Assembly: GCF_000002875.2 (NCBI RefSeq)
Contig: NC_009419.2
Coordinates: 1,786,642 to 1,850,641 of the forward strand
DNA length: 64,000 bases
Source: Leishmania infantum JPCM5
Taxonomy: Eukaryota > Euglenozoa > Kinetoplastea > Trypanosomatida > Trypanosomatidae
Direction: 5' to 3'
In this document: positions 18,377 through 27,702 of the stretch, in pieces
Numbering within the stretch: the first letter of the stretch is position 1
How the letters are laid out: the number at the start of each line of letters is the position of its first letter
Made by a program: the position numbers and the translations under genes
The notes under the pieces: generated by a model
Seen by the model: only the letters and a program-made list of their open reading frames with translations
Databases searched by the model: none
What the model was told of the DNA's origin: nothing

Positions 18377-20053
18377 ATGATCCGCTGTTACCGCGCGCCG
18401 CGGCTGTTCGGGTCACCGAAGGCGCGGCTGCCGCCTTTGTCAAGTTTGCCTTGCATTGGACAAACCCCAGTCATGACCTGTCGGCACTACCATAGCGGCC
18501 CTGCCACTTCACCAGTGAGCTCTGTCGCCGGTGTTCTGGCGCCGCCTCAAGGCGCTCCCCAGACGTACCTGGACTTCATGGAACGCCTGTGGAACAGCAA
18601 GTGGTTCGGCACGGTGGATGGAAGCGCGGCCGCGGTTGCGAAGGCACACATCGCCTCCGCTGACCCTTCTCTGTTTACGCAGATGTTTCTCTCATGTCAG
18701 CAGGCACTAGGCATGGAGGCGGGCACGCTCCTTCTTCTCGCTGGCGCCCTCACACGCCTGTGCACCCTCTTCTTCTCGCTCTACGGGGAGCGAGCAGGGG
18801 AGCGGATGCGGCTGGCTCTGCCGGAGCTGAAGAAACCTCAAGAGGATTTCAATCGCGTCTACTTCAATGACTTGGCCTCCGCCATGGAAGTGCAGATTGC
18901 GGCGAGCGTGCTCAAGAGCCACCGCCGCGCGGTGTTTGGCAAGTATCACACCTCGAACCTCAAGTGCATTGCGTCTGTTGGCATGGCGCCGGTGATCATG
19001 ACGGGACTCTATCAAGTCTCCGCGCTGTGCGAGAATGCCTCCCTCGACGTAGGAACCTCCTCGTACCTGTGGTGCACTGCCCTGACGCTACCTGACCCGT
19101 TTGCCGTCCTTCCCACTCTCACGTGTGTCATCACGCTGCTCAACTTCGAGCTCTCCTTGTCGAAAGAGATCAAGACAGGCTGGATGCGAAACGTGATTTG
19201 GGGCGCGCGGCTGGGGTGCCTGTGCGTTATTCCCGTTCTGTCGTCATTCCGCTCTGGGGTGTGTCTCTACCTAGTTGGCATGAATGCGGTGGGCCTGCTG
19301 CAACCGCTGCTCTTGCGCTCTGCCGTCATTCGGCGCTGGCTCGGCTTCCCCTCAGCAGAGGAGATAGCCGCCGTAACGCCTCGCCGAAGCGCAACGGTAC
19401 CTCAGACAGCGGTCAGCGGTCGCGCTGCAACACTACGAGAGCGTATCGTGGCGGCTGTGGCGCCGGCAGAGAAGCCGGCGGCTGCCGGCGTGACTGTGAA
19501 GGCCAGTGATGCAGCGGCTGATGTATTGAAGACGAGTATGACCGCTCAGTTTCCCTATCTGAGCCATCTACTGAACCCGCAAGTCGACGAGTATCAAGAC
19601 CTTTTCGCTAAGGCCCCTACTAAGCAGTCAAAGCCAGACTTCAGTGGTCGTGGCCGCGGCGCATCGTCTTCTAACCGCTTGCAGGGGCAGCAGTGCACCG
19701 CTTTTGCGTACTCCGGCGCTGCACCTGCCCATGGCAGCCGCTATGCACGAGGTGCGAACCCGCTCATGCAAGAAACGCCCCTGCATCGTCAGGCACCGTC
19801 ATCTAGCCACGCATCGCCACACGAAAGCGGCGGAGCTGGAGACAGTAGCGGTGATGCTGCGCCTGCTGGGGAGACGTCTAGTGCCGCATCAATCGCTGCT
19901 GCAAAACGCCCACCGAAGCCGAAAGGGTCGGTGTTCGCGTCGAGTGGGTGGAAGAGTACACAGCTGTCATTCTCGGAGGCGGACTTTATTCCGACCTACT
20001 CAAGTGGAACTCCCTCACACCCTTCATCGCCATCGTCGCAGCCGCACAAGTGA
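18377..20053 (+). CDS. OXA1/COX18/YidC-type mitochondrial membrane insertase
   Basis: 558 residues from ATG 18377. The N-terminus is Arg-rich and lacks acidic residues over ~40 positions, as expected for a mitochondrial presequence. Five hydrophobic segments follow (about residues 114-135, 195-215, 236-256, 268-288 and 291-311), with a charged helical hairpin between the first two that begins LPELKKPQEDF. The last segment, GVCLYLVGMNAVGLLQPLLLRSAVIRRWLGFP, carries the hallmark of the family (YidC: LY.. .N....QQ...R...R..LG.P). The ~245-residue tail is low-complexity Ser/Ala/Pro with little similarity. OXA1 and COX18 insert mitochondrially made and re-imported proteins into the inner membrane; I cannot tell which paralogue this is. 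Confidence 0.78.
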   Translation: MIRCYRAPRLFGSPKARLPPLSSLPCIGQTPVMTCRHYHSGPATSPVSSVAGVLAPPQGAPQTYLDFMERLWNSKWFGTVDGSAAAVAKAHIASADPSLFTQMFLSCQQALGMEAGTLLLLAGALTRLCTLFFSLYGERAGERMRLALPELKKPQEDFNRVYFNDLASAMEVQIAASVLKSHRRAVFGKYHTSNLKCIASVGMAPVIMTGLYQVSALCENASLDVGTSSYLWCTALTLPDPFAVLPTLTCVITLLNFELSLSKEIKTGWMRNVIWGARLGCLCVIPVLSSFRSGVCLYLVGMNAVGLLQPLLLRSAVIRRWLGFPSAEEIAAVTPRRSATVPQTAVSGRAATLRERIVAAVAPAEKPAAAGVTVKASDAAADVLKTSMTAQFPYLSHLLNPQVDEYQDLFAKAPTKQSKPDFSGRGRGASSSNRLQGQQCTAFAYSGAAPAHGSRYARGANPLMQETPLHRQAPSSSHASPHESGGAGDSSGDAAPAGETSSAASIAAAKRPPKPKGSVFASSGWKSTQLSFSEADFIPTYSSGTPSHPSSPSSQPHK

Positions 20054-20781
20054 ATCGGCGTCCCTAAAAACTTTGACGCGGTGGTGATGTGGTTGGTCTC
20101 TCCCTCTCTCTCTCTGTGATCGTGTCTCCGATGAGGAGAGGGAGGACATGCCTCCGCGTATAACACAACGGAAAAACAATAATGATTCGAGCAAGAGCGG
20201 CAGATGTCAGCATTTAGCTTGCTGGCAGTGTGGAGGGACGTCGACTATATAGCCATCTGCATCGAGACCGCTTCGTTTTTCTCCCCCCCTGTAGTCCCCA
20301 GTTCGTGTAAAGAACCCTCTCTGTGAGGGATCAGTGCTGTACTGATTGCCGCCTGGAAGCACGAACACCCGACTGTGTGCTGAGCGGCAAACCGCGCCGC
20401 CCGCTGGCAAGCACGGGCCCCGCAAACCTTCACATGGGACGCCACGCACGCCTATGTAGACAGACCTCATGTTTCACGCTCTATCACCCCTGATCTTTGT
20501 TTTTTTTTTCTGGGGGGTGGGGAGGGGGCGTATCTTAATGTCGGCCCTCCTTCGCCACCCGCCCCTCCACTCTCTCAGCGCCCTTCTGCCCATCTCCTTC
20601 TCGGCTCCCATCGTGTGCTTTCTTGTCCCAGTCGCTCGCTGCTGTTCCACCGCTGCTTAGGCACCGACACCGGAGGGGTGGCGGATAAAAAGGCACGTAG
20701 CACTGTTTATGTTTCCGTGCGCACACGAAGCTCTTGAGTGTTGCAAGACGCACCCTCCCACAGTCGCAGCGCTGCACAGCA
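20054..20781. other. Intergenic region
   Basis: Contains a T run plus G-rich patch at 20500-20530 and C/T tracts at 20545-20650. No supported gene. An ATG at 20709 opens a frame that conflicts with the PSD frame and looks non-coding. Confidence 0.55.
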
Positions 20782-21840
20782 ATGGAGCTATTCCGCATCA
20801 CGGCTCCGTTGCGCTTTTACAAAAGCAATCGCGGCATCCGTCTCTCGAACCCGTCTCGTCGGTGGCTGTACAACCGCCTTTTCCTCGGTGGCATCGGCGC
20901 GTTTGGTTGTTACCTCACGCTGCGCTATCAACTCGCTGCGTGGGAAGCGTCTAGGAATCCGGAAGATGGAAACTGCCTGTGCTCCAGCGACATGGTCGAC
21001 TTCCTGCGCTACATGCCCTTCAACCTCTTCTCTAACGTCGTCGGCCGGCTTGTAGAAAACGAATCCGTACCGGCGTGGGTGCACAACTGGTTTGCGCAGG
21101 CTGTGGTTTACTGGTACGCACTTGACATGTCGGAGTCGGTGCAGAAGACCAACTTCGAGACCTTTCAGCAGTTTTACGTCCGCGACTGGACGCCAAAGGC
21201 ACGCCCAGTAGATGCGGCGGCCTCTGTTGTCGCCCCGTGTGACGGCCAAGTGTTGGCAGTGAACACGAATGTGGAGAGCACCTCGCTTGTGCAAGTGAAA
21301 GGACTTACCTACGGCATGCGCTCCCTCTTGCAGGAAACTCCTCCGCCGCTGGGCACGGACACGCACCGCCGAGTGGCCGTGGTGCTTCACATGCGCAACA
21401 AGGACTTTCATCATGTCATCGCACCACTATCATTTGCGTGCGAGAAGAGCATCTACGTGCCCGGCTCCCTGCTACCGACGACCGCGGCCGGCTATCATTG
21501 GATCCCTGCCGTTCTCACCCTCAACGAGCGCCTCGTACTACAAGGGAGGTCTAGCGACAAGGCACGGCTCCCGGTTTACATGGCCCTAGTTGGCAGCACT
21601 CTCACCGGACGCATCACGCTCTACATGGACAAGCGCGTTCGCACAAACTACCTCGACCCGCCAGCCTACGCCGTGCACTCGCCGTACGCGTCGAAGCCAG
21701 TTGTGGCGCGCGGTGAGCGACTGGCGACGTTCAACTGGGGATCATCTGTCGTGCTGGTAATGGATGTACCTAAGAGCTGCAAGCCGCTCAAGCGCGCAGG
21801 TGATGTAGTGAAGGCTGGCGAGGCCCTCTTCCAATTCTAA
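20782..21840 (+). CDS. PSD: Phosphatidylserine decarboxylase (pyruvoyl enzyme)
   Basis: 352 residues from ATG 20782; the longer frame starts with TTG at 20734. It converts phosphatidylserine to phosphatidylethanolamine, typically at the mitochondrial inner membrane. Visible features are a basic N-terminus followed by a hydrophobic segment (FLGGIGAFGCYLTL, residues ~34-47), the FYVRDW entry, VAPCDGQV at about 151-158, HMRNKDFHHVIAP (the conserved His pair), and near the C-terminus FNWGSS. Gly320-Ser321 is the expected self-cleavage bond: Ser321 becomes the pyruvoyl group of the short alpha chain. The usual bacterial and animal motif is LGST; here it reads WGSS. Everything needed for activity appears present. 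Confidence 0.9.
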   Translation: MELFRITAPLRFYKSNRGIRLSNPSRRWLYNRLFLGGIGAFGCYLTLRYQLAAWEASRNPEDGNCLCSSDMVDFLRYMPFNLFSNVVGRLVENESVPAWVHNWFAQAVVYWYALDMSESVQKTNFETFQQFYVRDWTPKARPVDAAASVVAPCDGQVLAVNTNVESTSLVQVKGLTYGMRSLLQETPPPLGTDTHRRVAVVLHMRNKDFHHVIAPLSFACEKSIYVPGSLLPTTAAGYHWIPAVLTLNERLVLQGRSSDKARLPVYMALVGSTLTGRITLYMDKRVRTNYLDPPAYAVHSPYASKPVVARGERLATFNWGSSVVLVMDVPKSCKPLKRAGDVVKAGEALFQF

Positions 21841-22759
21841 TGGCTGTGCTCCCCTTACGGTTCGTCTTTTGTCACAGTTTGTGTGTGTGTGTTTAAAGGG
21901 TTTACTTCACAGATATTTTTCGGCTCTGAGATCATCTCTCTCCCGGTGGCGCGAAACGGACGTTTTGCGTAGTCATTGACCATCTGCTTCGGTGGCGAGC
22001 GTACCATGCATCGCCGTCGTCTTGAGTGCACGCTGCCATCGTAAAAGCCAGCGCAATTTTCGCGCTGAAAGCCGCCGTGCGGGTTCTTGTATGGGTGTGC
22101 TGTTCGTGCGAAGTCGCCTCCACACACGCACACACCCTCCCCCAGTCCATTCCTCTGTGTCGTCGGGTTTCTTCGCCTTTCTGATGGATTTTTTTTTTTG
22201 GAGGGGAAGGGGGAGGGGCAGAAAACGATGCGGGATGGGGAGGCGACCTTGTAGGAACACCACAAGCAGCACGTGTTGCTCTGACGGTCTGTCTTTCGTG
22301 GGGATCGGCTTGCTTGAGCACTGGCATCTGTCCGTTGTGTGTATATATATATATATGTGTGTGTGTGTAGGTGTGTGTCTCTCTCTCTGGATAAGGCACA
22401 ATGCGCGTGCGCCAGTGCAGTTTATGTGCTGTTGCTATTGTCGTTCCTACACCACCACTTGTGCGCTTCTGCTATTCTCCCTCTCTTCCTCCCCGACGCT
22501 GTAGCGCTACACGAAACGCGCGCGTCTTTCACGCATCCCCGCCCACGGACGCTCTGGCCTCGACCCTTCCTCTGCCGCTAGCCCTTCATCCTCTCCTCCT
22601 TGCCAGGTTGTGCAGAGTTGAAAGGCGAGGCAACGAAAAAGGTACGCAAAGAGCGCTGCGAGTACAGCGGGGCGAAAAGCGCTTCCTTGCATCCATCCGG
22701 TGCGATGCGCAGCACCCGCTCGCTGCCTAGATACCCACACGCACACACACGCACATGCC
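21841..22759. other. Intergenic region
   Basis: Contains GT runs (21880-21892 and 22356-22376), a TA run (22343-22356) and a T run followed by a G-rich patch (22188-22220). No supported gene. Confidence 0.6.
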
Positions 22760-24298
22760 ATGTCACTCGCAGCTATTGACGATCATCAGAAAGGCGATGT
22801 CGTCCATCTGCAGTATCTCCTGCGCAAGCGGGAGTACCACTTGGCCGAGCTAATCAACGAGGTCGTTTTTGCGGAGCAGGAGCGTTACAAGGCGGTGCAG
22901 GAGGCACACGGCCTGCGCGAGCTTGCCACTGGCCTCGAGGACGTCATCAACAAGCTGCTGGAGTACCACATAGCTCTTCACAGAGAGGTGCTTCTCCCAG
23001 TGTTGAAAGATTCCGCCGGTAGCAGCGGCGACGCACGCAGCGTCGGGGCGTCCCCGGAAGAGAACTCCACAGCTGTAGGGTCTTCGAAAGACCTCCTCGA
23101 GGACCTTCTTGGCAAACCGCGTCTTCCCAGCGAAACGAAGAGGCTGCTTCAGACGGCTCTGCGACAGAAACAGAGAGGCGAGCGACTGTCGGGCGGTGGT
23201 ATAGGGCTGCACGGTAACTCTTCCCTTTGGCGGCCGCATGCCGACGCAGAGGCGCCAGTGCATCCAGCCACGCATCGTGCCATTGCTCTCAGTGCCTCTC
23301 TTCTGCAAAACCAAGAGAGACTGGCGCAACTGTTGCACAGCATTCAGACCCAAGCAAAGAATCTGCTCCATCACTGGGATGGCTTAGGCGGCACGGAGGC
23401 ACTAGACGGATGTCCGTCAATCAGCCAGCCCACTGTGCGACAGCAGGGGCCAACAAGCAACGTCGCGCCTTTCCGACTGGAGAACCTACACCAGCACAGC
23501 AACCGTGCGCGGGCAATCGAAGAGGCACTGCGAAGCGTTGAGAGGGAGCGGGATACTTTACAAATGCAGCTGCGCGAGCGCGATGCGGCTGCTGCCGCAG
23601 CTGCGGCGGCGAGCGCACCAACGCCGGTTGTGCAGCCAGACGACTCGTGGATGGAGGAGAGGGCACAGCTCCAGAAGGAGCTTGCCTACGCACAGGAACG
23701 CGTTCTGCAAGAGCAGGCGCGGAATCAGAGGCTGAAAAGGCAAGTCTCCCAACTGGAGAAAGTAGCGTCTGCGTCGCCGATTGCGCCATCTGCGGCGGGC
23801 CCATCCACCTGCACCCATTGCGAGAAGACGCGCGCAGATATGAAGAAACAACTGTCGGACTACCATGCCGCCAAGGCAGCGTGGAAGGCGGAGGAGCAGC
23901 GCCTGAAGGAAGATATTGCGTCCCTTCGACTTCAAGCGAAAGAGTCCGTCAAAGACGCTTCACTGCCGTCGGCGTCTCCGCCTGTCGGCGCATTGGCAGG
24001 CACACCTCAACGTGACCCATCGTGGCCCGCCAGTGAACGCAAGATTGGCCAGCTCGAGGCCAAAGTTGCCGCCATGAAAGCAGACCTTCAGATCATGGAG
24101 ATGCGCTTGGCAATCGTGCAGGATGAGCGGGACGCTGAACGGCGCCGCATCCTCGACGCACACGAGCGAGAGCGGCAGCGCCTGCGCGACGAGCGGGACG
24201 AGTGCCAGAGAATCATAGACAAAATGTCCCGCGAGCTGCAGAGCCTCTCTCGGATGAGCTACAGCGCGCCGCCGGCCATCACAAGCACCGCCGGCTAA
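22760..24298 (+). CDS. Coiled-coil protein of unknown function
   Basis: 512 residues from ATG 22760; the open frame extends to 22700 through GTG only. Residues ~10-80 and ~250-510 have heptad-like patterns of Leu/Ile/Ala with Glu/Arg/Lys/Gln. A ten-Ala run within the central coil and Pro/Ser linkers separate the blocks. The C-terminal coil is densely charged (repeated DERD and ERER-type text). A CTHCEKTRAD segment near residue 355 has one CxxC pair but no full zinc finger. I recognise no family; a cytoskeletal or basal-body-type structural protein is a plausible guess only. Confidence 0.75.
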   Translation: MSLAAIDDHQKGDVVHLQYLLRKREYHLAELINEVVFAEQERYKAVQEAHGLRELATGLEDVINKLLEYHIALHREVLLPVLKDSAGSSGDARSVGASPEENSTAVGSSKDLLEDLLGKPRLPSETKRLLQTALRQKQRGERLSGGGIGLHGNSSLWRPHADAEAPVHPATHRAIALSASLLQNQERLAQLLHSIQTQAKNLLHHWDGLGGTEALDGCPSISQPTVRQQGPTSNVAPFRLENLHQHSNRARAIEEALRSVERERDTLQMQLRERDAAAAAAAAASAPTPVVQPDDSWMEERAQLQKELAYAQERVLQEQARNQRLKRQVSQLEKVASASPIAPSAAGPSTCTHCEKTRADMKKQLSDYHAAKAAWKAEEQRLKEDIASLRLQAKESVKDASLPSASPPVGALAGTPQRDPSWPASERKIGQLEAKVAAMKADLQIMEMRLAIVQDERDAERRRILDAHERERQRLRDERDECQRIIDKMSRELQSLSRMSYSAPPAITSTAG

Positions 24299-25313
24299 CT
24301 GAACGCAAGTCGGAAAACAAGTGCAAGGCGCATCTGAGTTGAGCCTCGGACGTGTATGCCGATCATCGAAAGGCAATGGCCGCATTCTATCCCTTCTGTT
24401 CCTTGCTGTTGTTGTTTTTTTTTTCGCTTGTTTGTTAGCATCATCTTATTTTTGATTGCTGTTTTGCTACTTGCACCACTTGTACCGGTACGGGTGATGT
24501 ACGTCTGTGCTCCTGCTGCCAGCTGTCGCACAAACGCTCTCGCTCGCTCGCGTTTTTTCTCCCATGTATTCGCTCGTCCTTTCCCCATTTTTTTTGTTTC
24601 GTCTTTTTTTTTGCGGATCTGCTCATGCGCGCATGTTCCGCTGTGTTGGCGAGAGAAGAGATTGATGGCGCAAAACGAAAACGAAGACATGAGGGCCCGT
24701 TGGCATAGGAGGGACGCTAAAGGAAAGAGTCCTATGATGGTCGTGTTGAGCCTCGATTGCTGTATGGTCCCACTGGCACTGGGCACGAGCAGCACCGTCG
24801 GATATGTTTCACGCTGCTTGTCCCACCCATCCGTGCATTACGTGAGAGACATTGAGCCGGTCGCTCATGTACGCACGCAACTTCTCCGTCTCCGCCCACC
24901 GTTTGTGTTTCTTCACTCCACGTTCCTATTTCTCTCTTCACCTTCATCATTTTGCCTTTTTGTATTATTCTCATACTTCTTCACGATTCCGTTGCACCCT
25001 CGTCCTCCGGTACCCGCGCATGCACACGAGCCCACGACATCGTACATGGGAAGGAAAAGAAACGAGAAACACGCAAGCGCCACTCAGCGGCGCAGAGAGG
25101 AGTGTGGAGTCCGACTGCGAGAGAGACAGACAGGGAAACGCGGTGCCAGCTCATCTCACGGATTAGCCAGTCGTGCGTGTCTGTCGATCTGTGAGAGCGT
25201 GTGAATTTCTTCTTCCGTGCGTCGCTCCTATCGTCCGTCGCGATTGCCCTGTGCACTTTTTCTCTTGCGGTCTTTTTCGGATTTTTTTTCACTCGCTCTC
25301 ATGTTCAGGTGCA
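24299..25313. other. Intergenic region, 1.0 kb
   Basis: Long T tracts (24410-24425, 24580-24615, 25275-25290) and C/T-rich stretches. A TGTTCAG at 25302-25308 directly before the next ATG could be its spliced-leader acceptor. No supported gene. Confidence 0.6.
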
Positions 25314-26177
25314 ATGTCTAGCGTGACACCAACGATCCCTTTCAAGGCGTGGCTGAAGCTGCACGCCAAGGCGATTTGTCAAGCGCTGCCGCTTTCTCTT
25401 CTTATCGTGGTAGAGGCACGTGATCTCTACTACCGCGCCACCTGGGACGTCACCCCGGTGCCGCCGAGCAAGTTCGAGGTCGGGGATGTTATTGCGGTGT
25501 GCAACCGGTGGTACACACTACCCACCTGGAGCCACGTTGTGTACAGCTGGCTCTCTAAGGTGCTGCTCAAGTCGTGCTGGGACGATGTTGGCGTCATTTC
25601 ATCGGTGAGAAATGGCACGCCACACATCCTCTACGTAGACTTCCACGGCGTGCATGAGCAGCCCTTGGACGCGTTTCTGGAAGCGCGCTGCCCTCGCGGT
25701 GCGGCGGTTCGGAAGCTGCACCGGGACGAAGGCGTAGCATCGCCTAGCCCTGCTATCGCAGATCTCTTTCGCAAGGAGGTGGAGATGATCTCCGTGGAGC
25801 CGTGGTTCCTTTTCTCGGCAAGCATGCGTGGGGGCAACGAGCACAAGTACTACGAGTTCTGTGTCCGCATGCACGAGCAGCGGTGCAAGATACGCTCCAT
25901 GCTGCAGCGGCGACAGTCGCGGCGGGCGATTGAGGCACAGCAAACTTCCTTGCAGGAGATGGAGGTGATGCGGCAGCATCTCGCCAAGTTCGTGGAACCG
26001 GTGACACACTTTCACCTCTACAACGGCTCTCTCGTGGCGTCCTTGTTCGCCACGTACGGACTGCTTGACCGTGATATGCCCTCACCGTCGCGATACGTTC
26101 CACAGGACTTTGCCCACACAATCCCCTTCCTCGGCGCCACCACGCTCGATGAGCCCATTGTCTTCTTTAGGAACTGA
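25314..26177 (+). CDS. Peptidase C92 / YiiX-like permuted papain-fold protein, probably inactive
   Basis: 287 residues from ATG 25314; the frame upstream begins with GTG. A hydrophobic segment at ~18-32 may anchor it. The pattern FEVGDVIAVCNRW, then CWDDVGVIS (88-96), then GVHEQPLDAFL and AAVRKL follows the permuted NlpC/P60 (PF05708-like) fold. Near the C-terminus, YNGSLVASLFATYGLLDRDM (236-255) stands where the family has a CSELV..Y..LGLL motif. If this alignment is right, the catalytic His of the WSHVG motif is Asp91 and the catalytic Cys is replaced by Gly238, so hydrolase activity is unlikely. The alignment is by eye; an unrelated membrane-associated protein remains possible. Confidence 0.5.
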   Translation: MSSVTPTIPFKAWLKLHAKAICQALPLSLLIVVEARDLYYRATWDVTPVPPSKFEVGDVIAVCNRWYTLPTWSHVVYSWLSKVLLKSCWDDVGVISSVRNGTPHILYVDFHGVHEQPLDAFLEARCPRGAAVRKLHRDEGVASPSPAIADLFRKEVEMISVEPWFLFSASMRGGNEHKYYEFCVRMHEQRCKIRSMLQRRQSRRAIEAQQTSLQEMEVMRQHLAKFVEPVTHFHLYNGSLVASLFATYGLLDRDMPSPSRYVPQDFAHTIPFLGATTLDEPIVFFRN

Positions 26178-26835
26178 GCAGTGAAAGGCGGTGACTGCGC
26201 TTAACCGCTGCCGATGAGGTTGCGCAGGTGTGTCAGATTGTCCGACGATGTCTTCATGGGACGTGTGCCGAGTTGGAAGCGTAGCCCTGATCCGTCTCCA
26301 CACCATCCTCGACAAGAAACGCGAAGTGTAGCTGACGCAAATAGTTCAGGGAAGGAGTCCGTCACTAGTTTGGTGCAGGCTGTCATGATGCTCGAACTAC
26401 GCGAGTCGGAGCAGGTGCCCAGTTGCGGCGCTTAGCTTATCATGCAAAGATGCCGGCTTGCGTTGCCATCATGTCTCCTCCGCTGACTTGCGCAAGTGAA
26501 TCGTCTCTCTTTTGCTGTCTTGGTATTCTTTTCTTTGTGTGTGTGTGTGTGTTTCCACCTCTACAACGGCCACACACACACACACACACACCACTTCCCT
26601 CCTCTCACAAGGACGCTGCGTGGCACCTGTCACGGCGCGCCCCATACTGCTGTAGTTTGCATGTGGACCGTGTTGGTGCAAGAGAACAGGCAAACGGAAA
26701 CACAAGCACCGAGCGATTCTTCGCCCTCTACCTGTCCTGGGCAGACAGGCACTATCGGCGGCAAGGGGCGCTTGTAGCAACTGGGTTTCTTTCGACAGCA
26801 CGCGCCCGCAGCGCTACCACAAGCAAACTGGTGCA
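26178..26835. other. Intergenic region with complementary (TG)n / (CA)n tracts
   Basis: A TG run (about 26536-26552) is followed ~20 nt later by a CA run (about 26571-26591); the two are complementary and could form a hairpin in RNA. No supported gene. Confidence 0.6.
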
Positions 26836-27702
26836 ATGTTGGCCACGCCGTCTTTGCCGCCGCTCTCATCGTCCGGCAACCAGCAAGGCGCCTGGGCACG
26901 GCGCATCCTCAAATCGGATGTCTACCCCTCTTCACTAGAGGCCATCCGCGCACGGGTTGAGGCCCTGCGCGGTCGATGGCGAGATGGCGGGGCGGCACAT
27001 ATCGTCCCAATTACGCGGGTCGTGTGCACCCCGCTTTATCTGCGTTTGGAGGTGGATGAATCGCTGGCCCTAGAGCTGCTGGGGCCGCCGTGGGAGTACG
27101 AACGGCATAGCGCGCCGATGGGCGAACGTGACGCCGCTCTCTGTGTTTTGTCGGTTGCTCAGCTCCTGTCACGACTGCACGCAGTAGGCGTGGTGCATGG
27201 ACACCTGCAGGGAGGCGTAGTGTGGCACCACACAGGTGATGCGCTACGTATCGTTGTTACAGAGTGCGAACTGCCCATCACCGCCCTTGTTCCCTATGGA
27301 GGGGTAGGGAGTGAGGCGCGGCAGTGCGCCGCACCGGAGATTCTGCGAGGAGACCCCTACGCTGGCGCGGCTGATGTTTGGGGACTGGGTGTCCTCCTCG
27401 TCCAACTGCTCCTGGGGTCGTCGAAGCCGGTGTGCACGGCTGACCTCGAAAACTCTGATCTGTTGTCGCCGTTCATCTCCTCGTTGGGCCCAAGCGCTGC
27501 AAGTTTTGTGCTGCCGTGCGTGAAGAGTGACCCTCACGCTCGCCCGCTGCTGCTTCAGGTGCTGCAACATCCATTTCTAGCGTCGGCGCTGCCGGTGCAT
27601 GGAAACGAAGTCGGAGACGAGCAGAGAAACGATTGCAGCAGCGAGGACAGCAACACCAGTGAAGGCGAAGAACTGGAGGATAGCGACACCGACTCTACTT
27701 GA
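26836..27702 (+). CDS. Protein pseudokinase with acidic tail
   Basis: 288 residues from ATG 26836, about the size of a minimal kinase domain. C-lobe landmarks are clear: a helix LLSRLHAVGVVHGHL, in which the catalytic HRD is HGH (121-123) and the expected Asn is Val128; CAAPEILRG with an intact APE (166-168); and AADVWGLGVLLVQLLLG with the DxWxxG of subdomain IX (~180). No glycine loop, no evident VAIK lysine and no DFG are present. The last ~35 residues are Asp/Glu/Ser-rich. It is therefore a predicted catalytically dead kinase fold, perhaps a scaffold or allosteric partner. The parent kinase family cannot be named. Confidence 0.75.
   Translation: MLATPSLPPLSSSGNQQGAWARRILKSDVYPSSLEAIRARVEALRGRWRDGGAAHIVPITRVVCTPLYLRLEVDESLALELLGPPWEYERHSAPMGERDAALCVLSVAQLLSRLHAVGVVHGHLQGGVVWHHTGDALRIVVTECELPITALVPYGGVGSEARQCAAPEILRGDPYAGAADVWGLGVLLVQLLLGSSKPVCTADLENSDLLSPFISSLGPSAASFVLPCVKSDPHARPLLLQVLQHPFLASALPVHGNEVGDEQRNDCSSEDSNTSEGEELEDSDTDST

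Noticed and set aside
26208..26295. Possible C/D-box snoRNA (GATGAGG near 26213, CTGATCC near 26287)
   Set aside because: Box C deviates from the consensus, no terminal stem is visible and no rRNA guide was checked; snoRNAs in these parasites usually come in repeated clusters.
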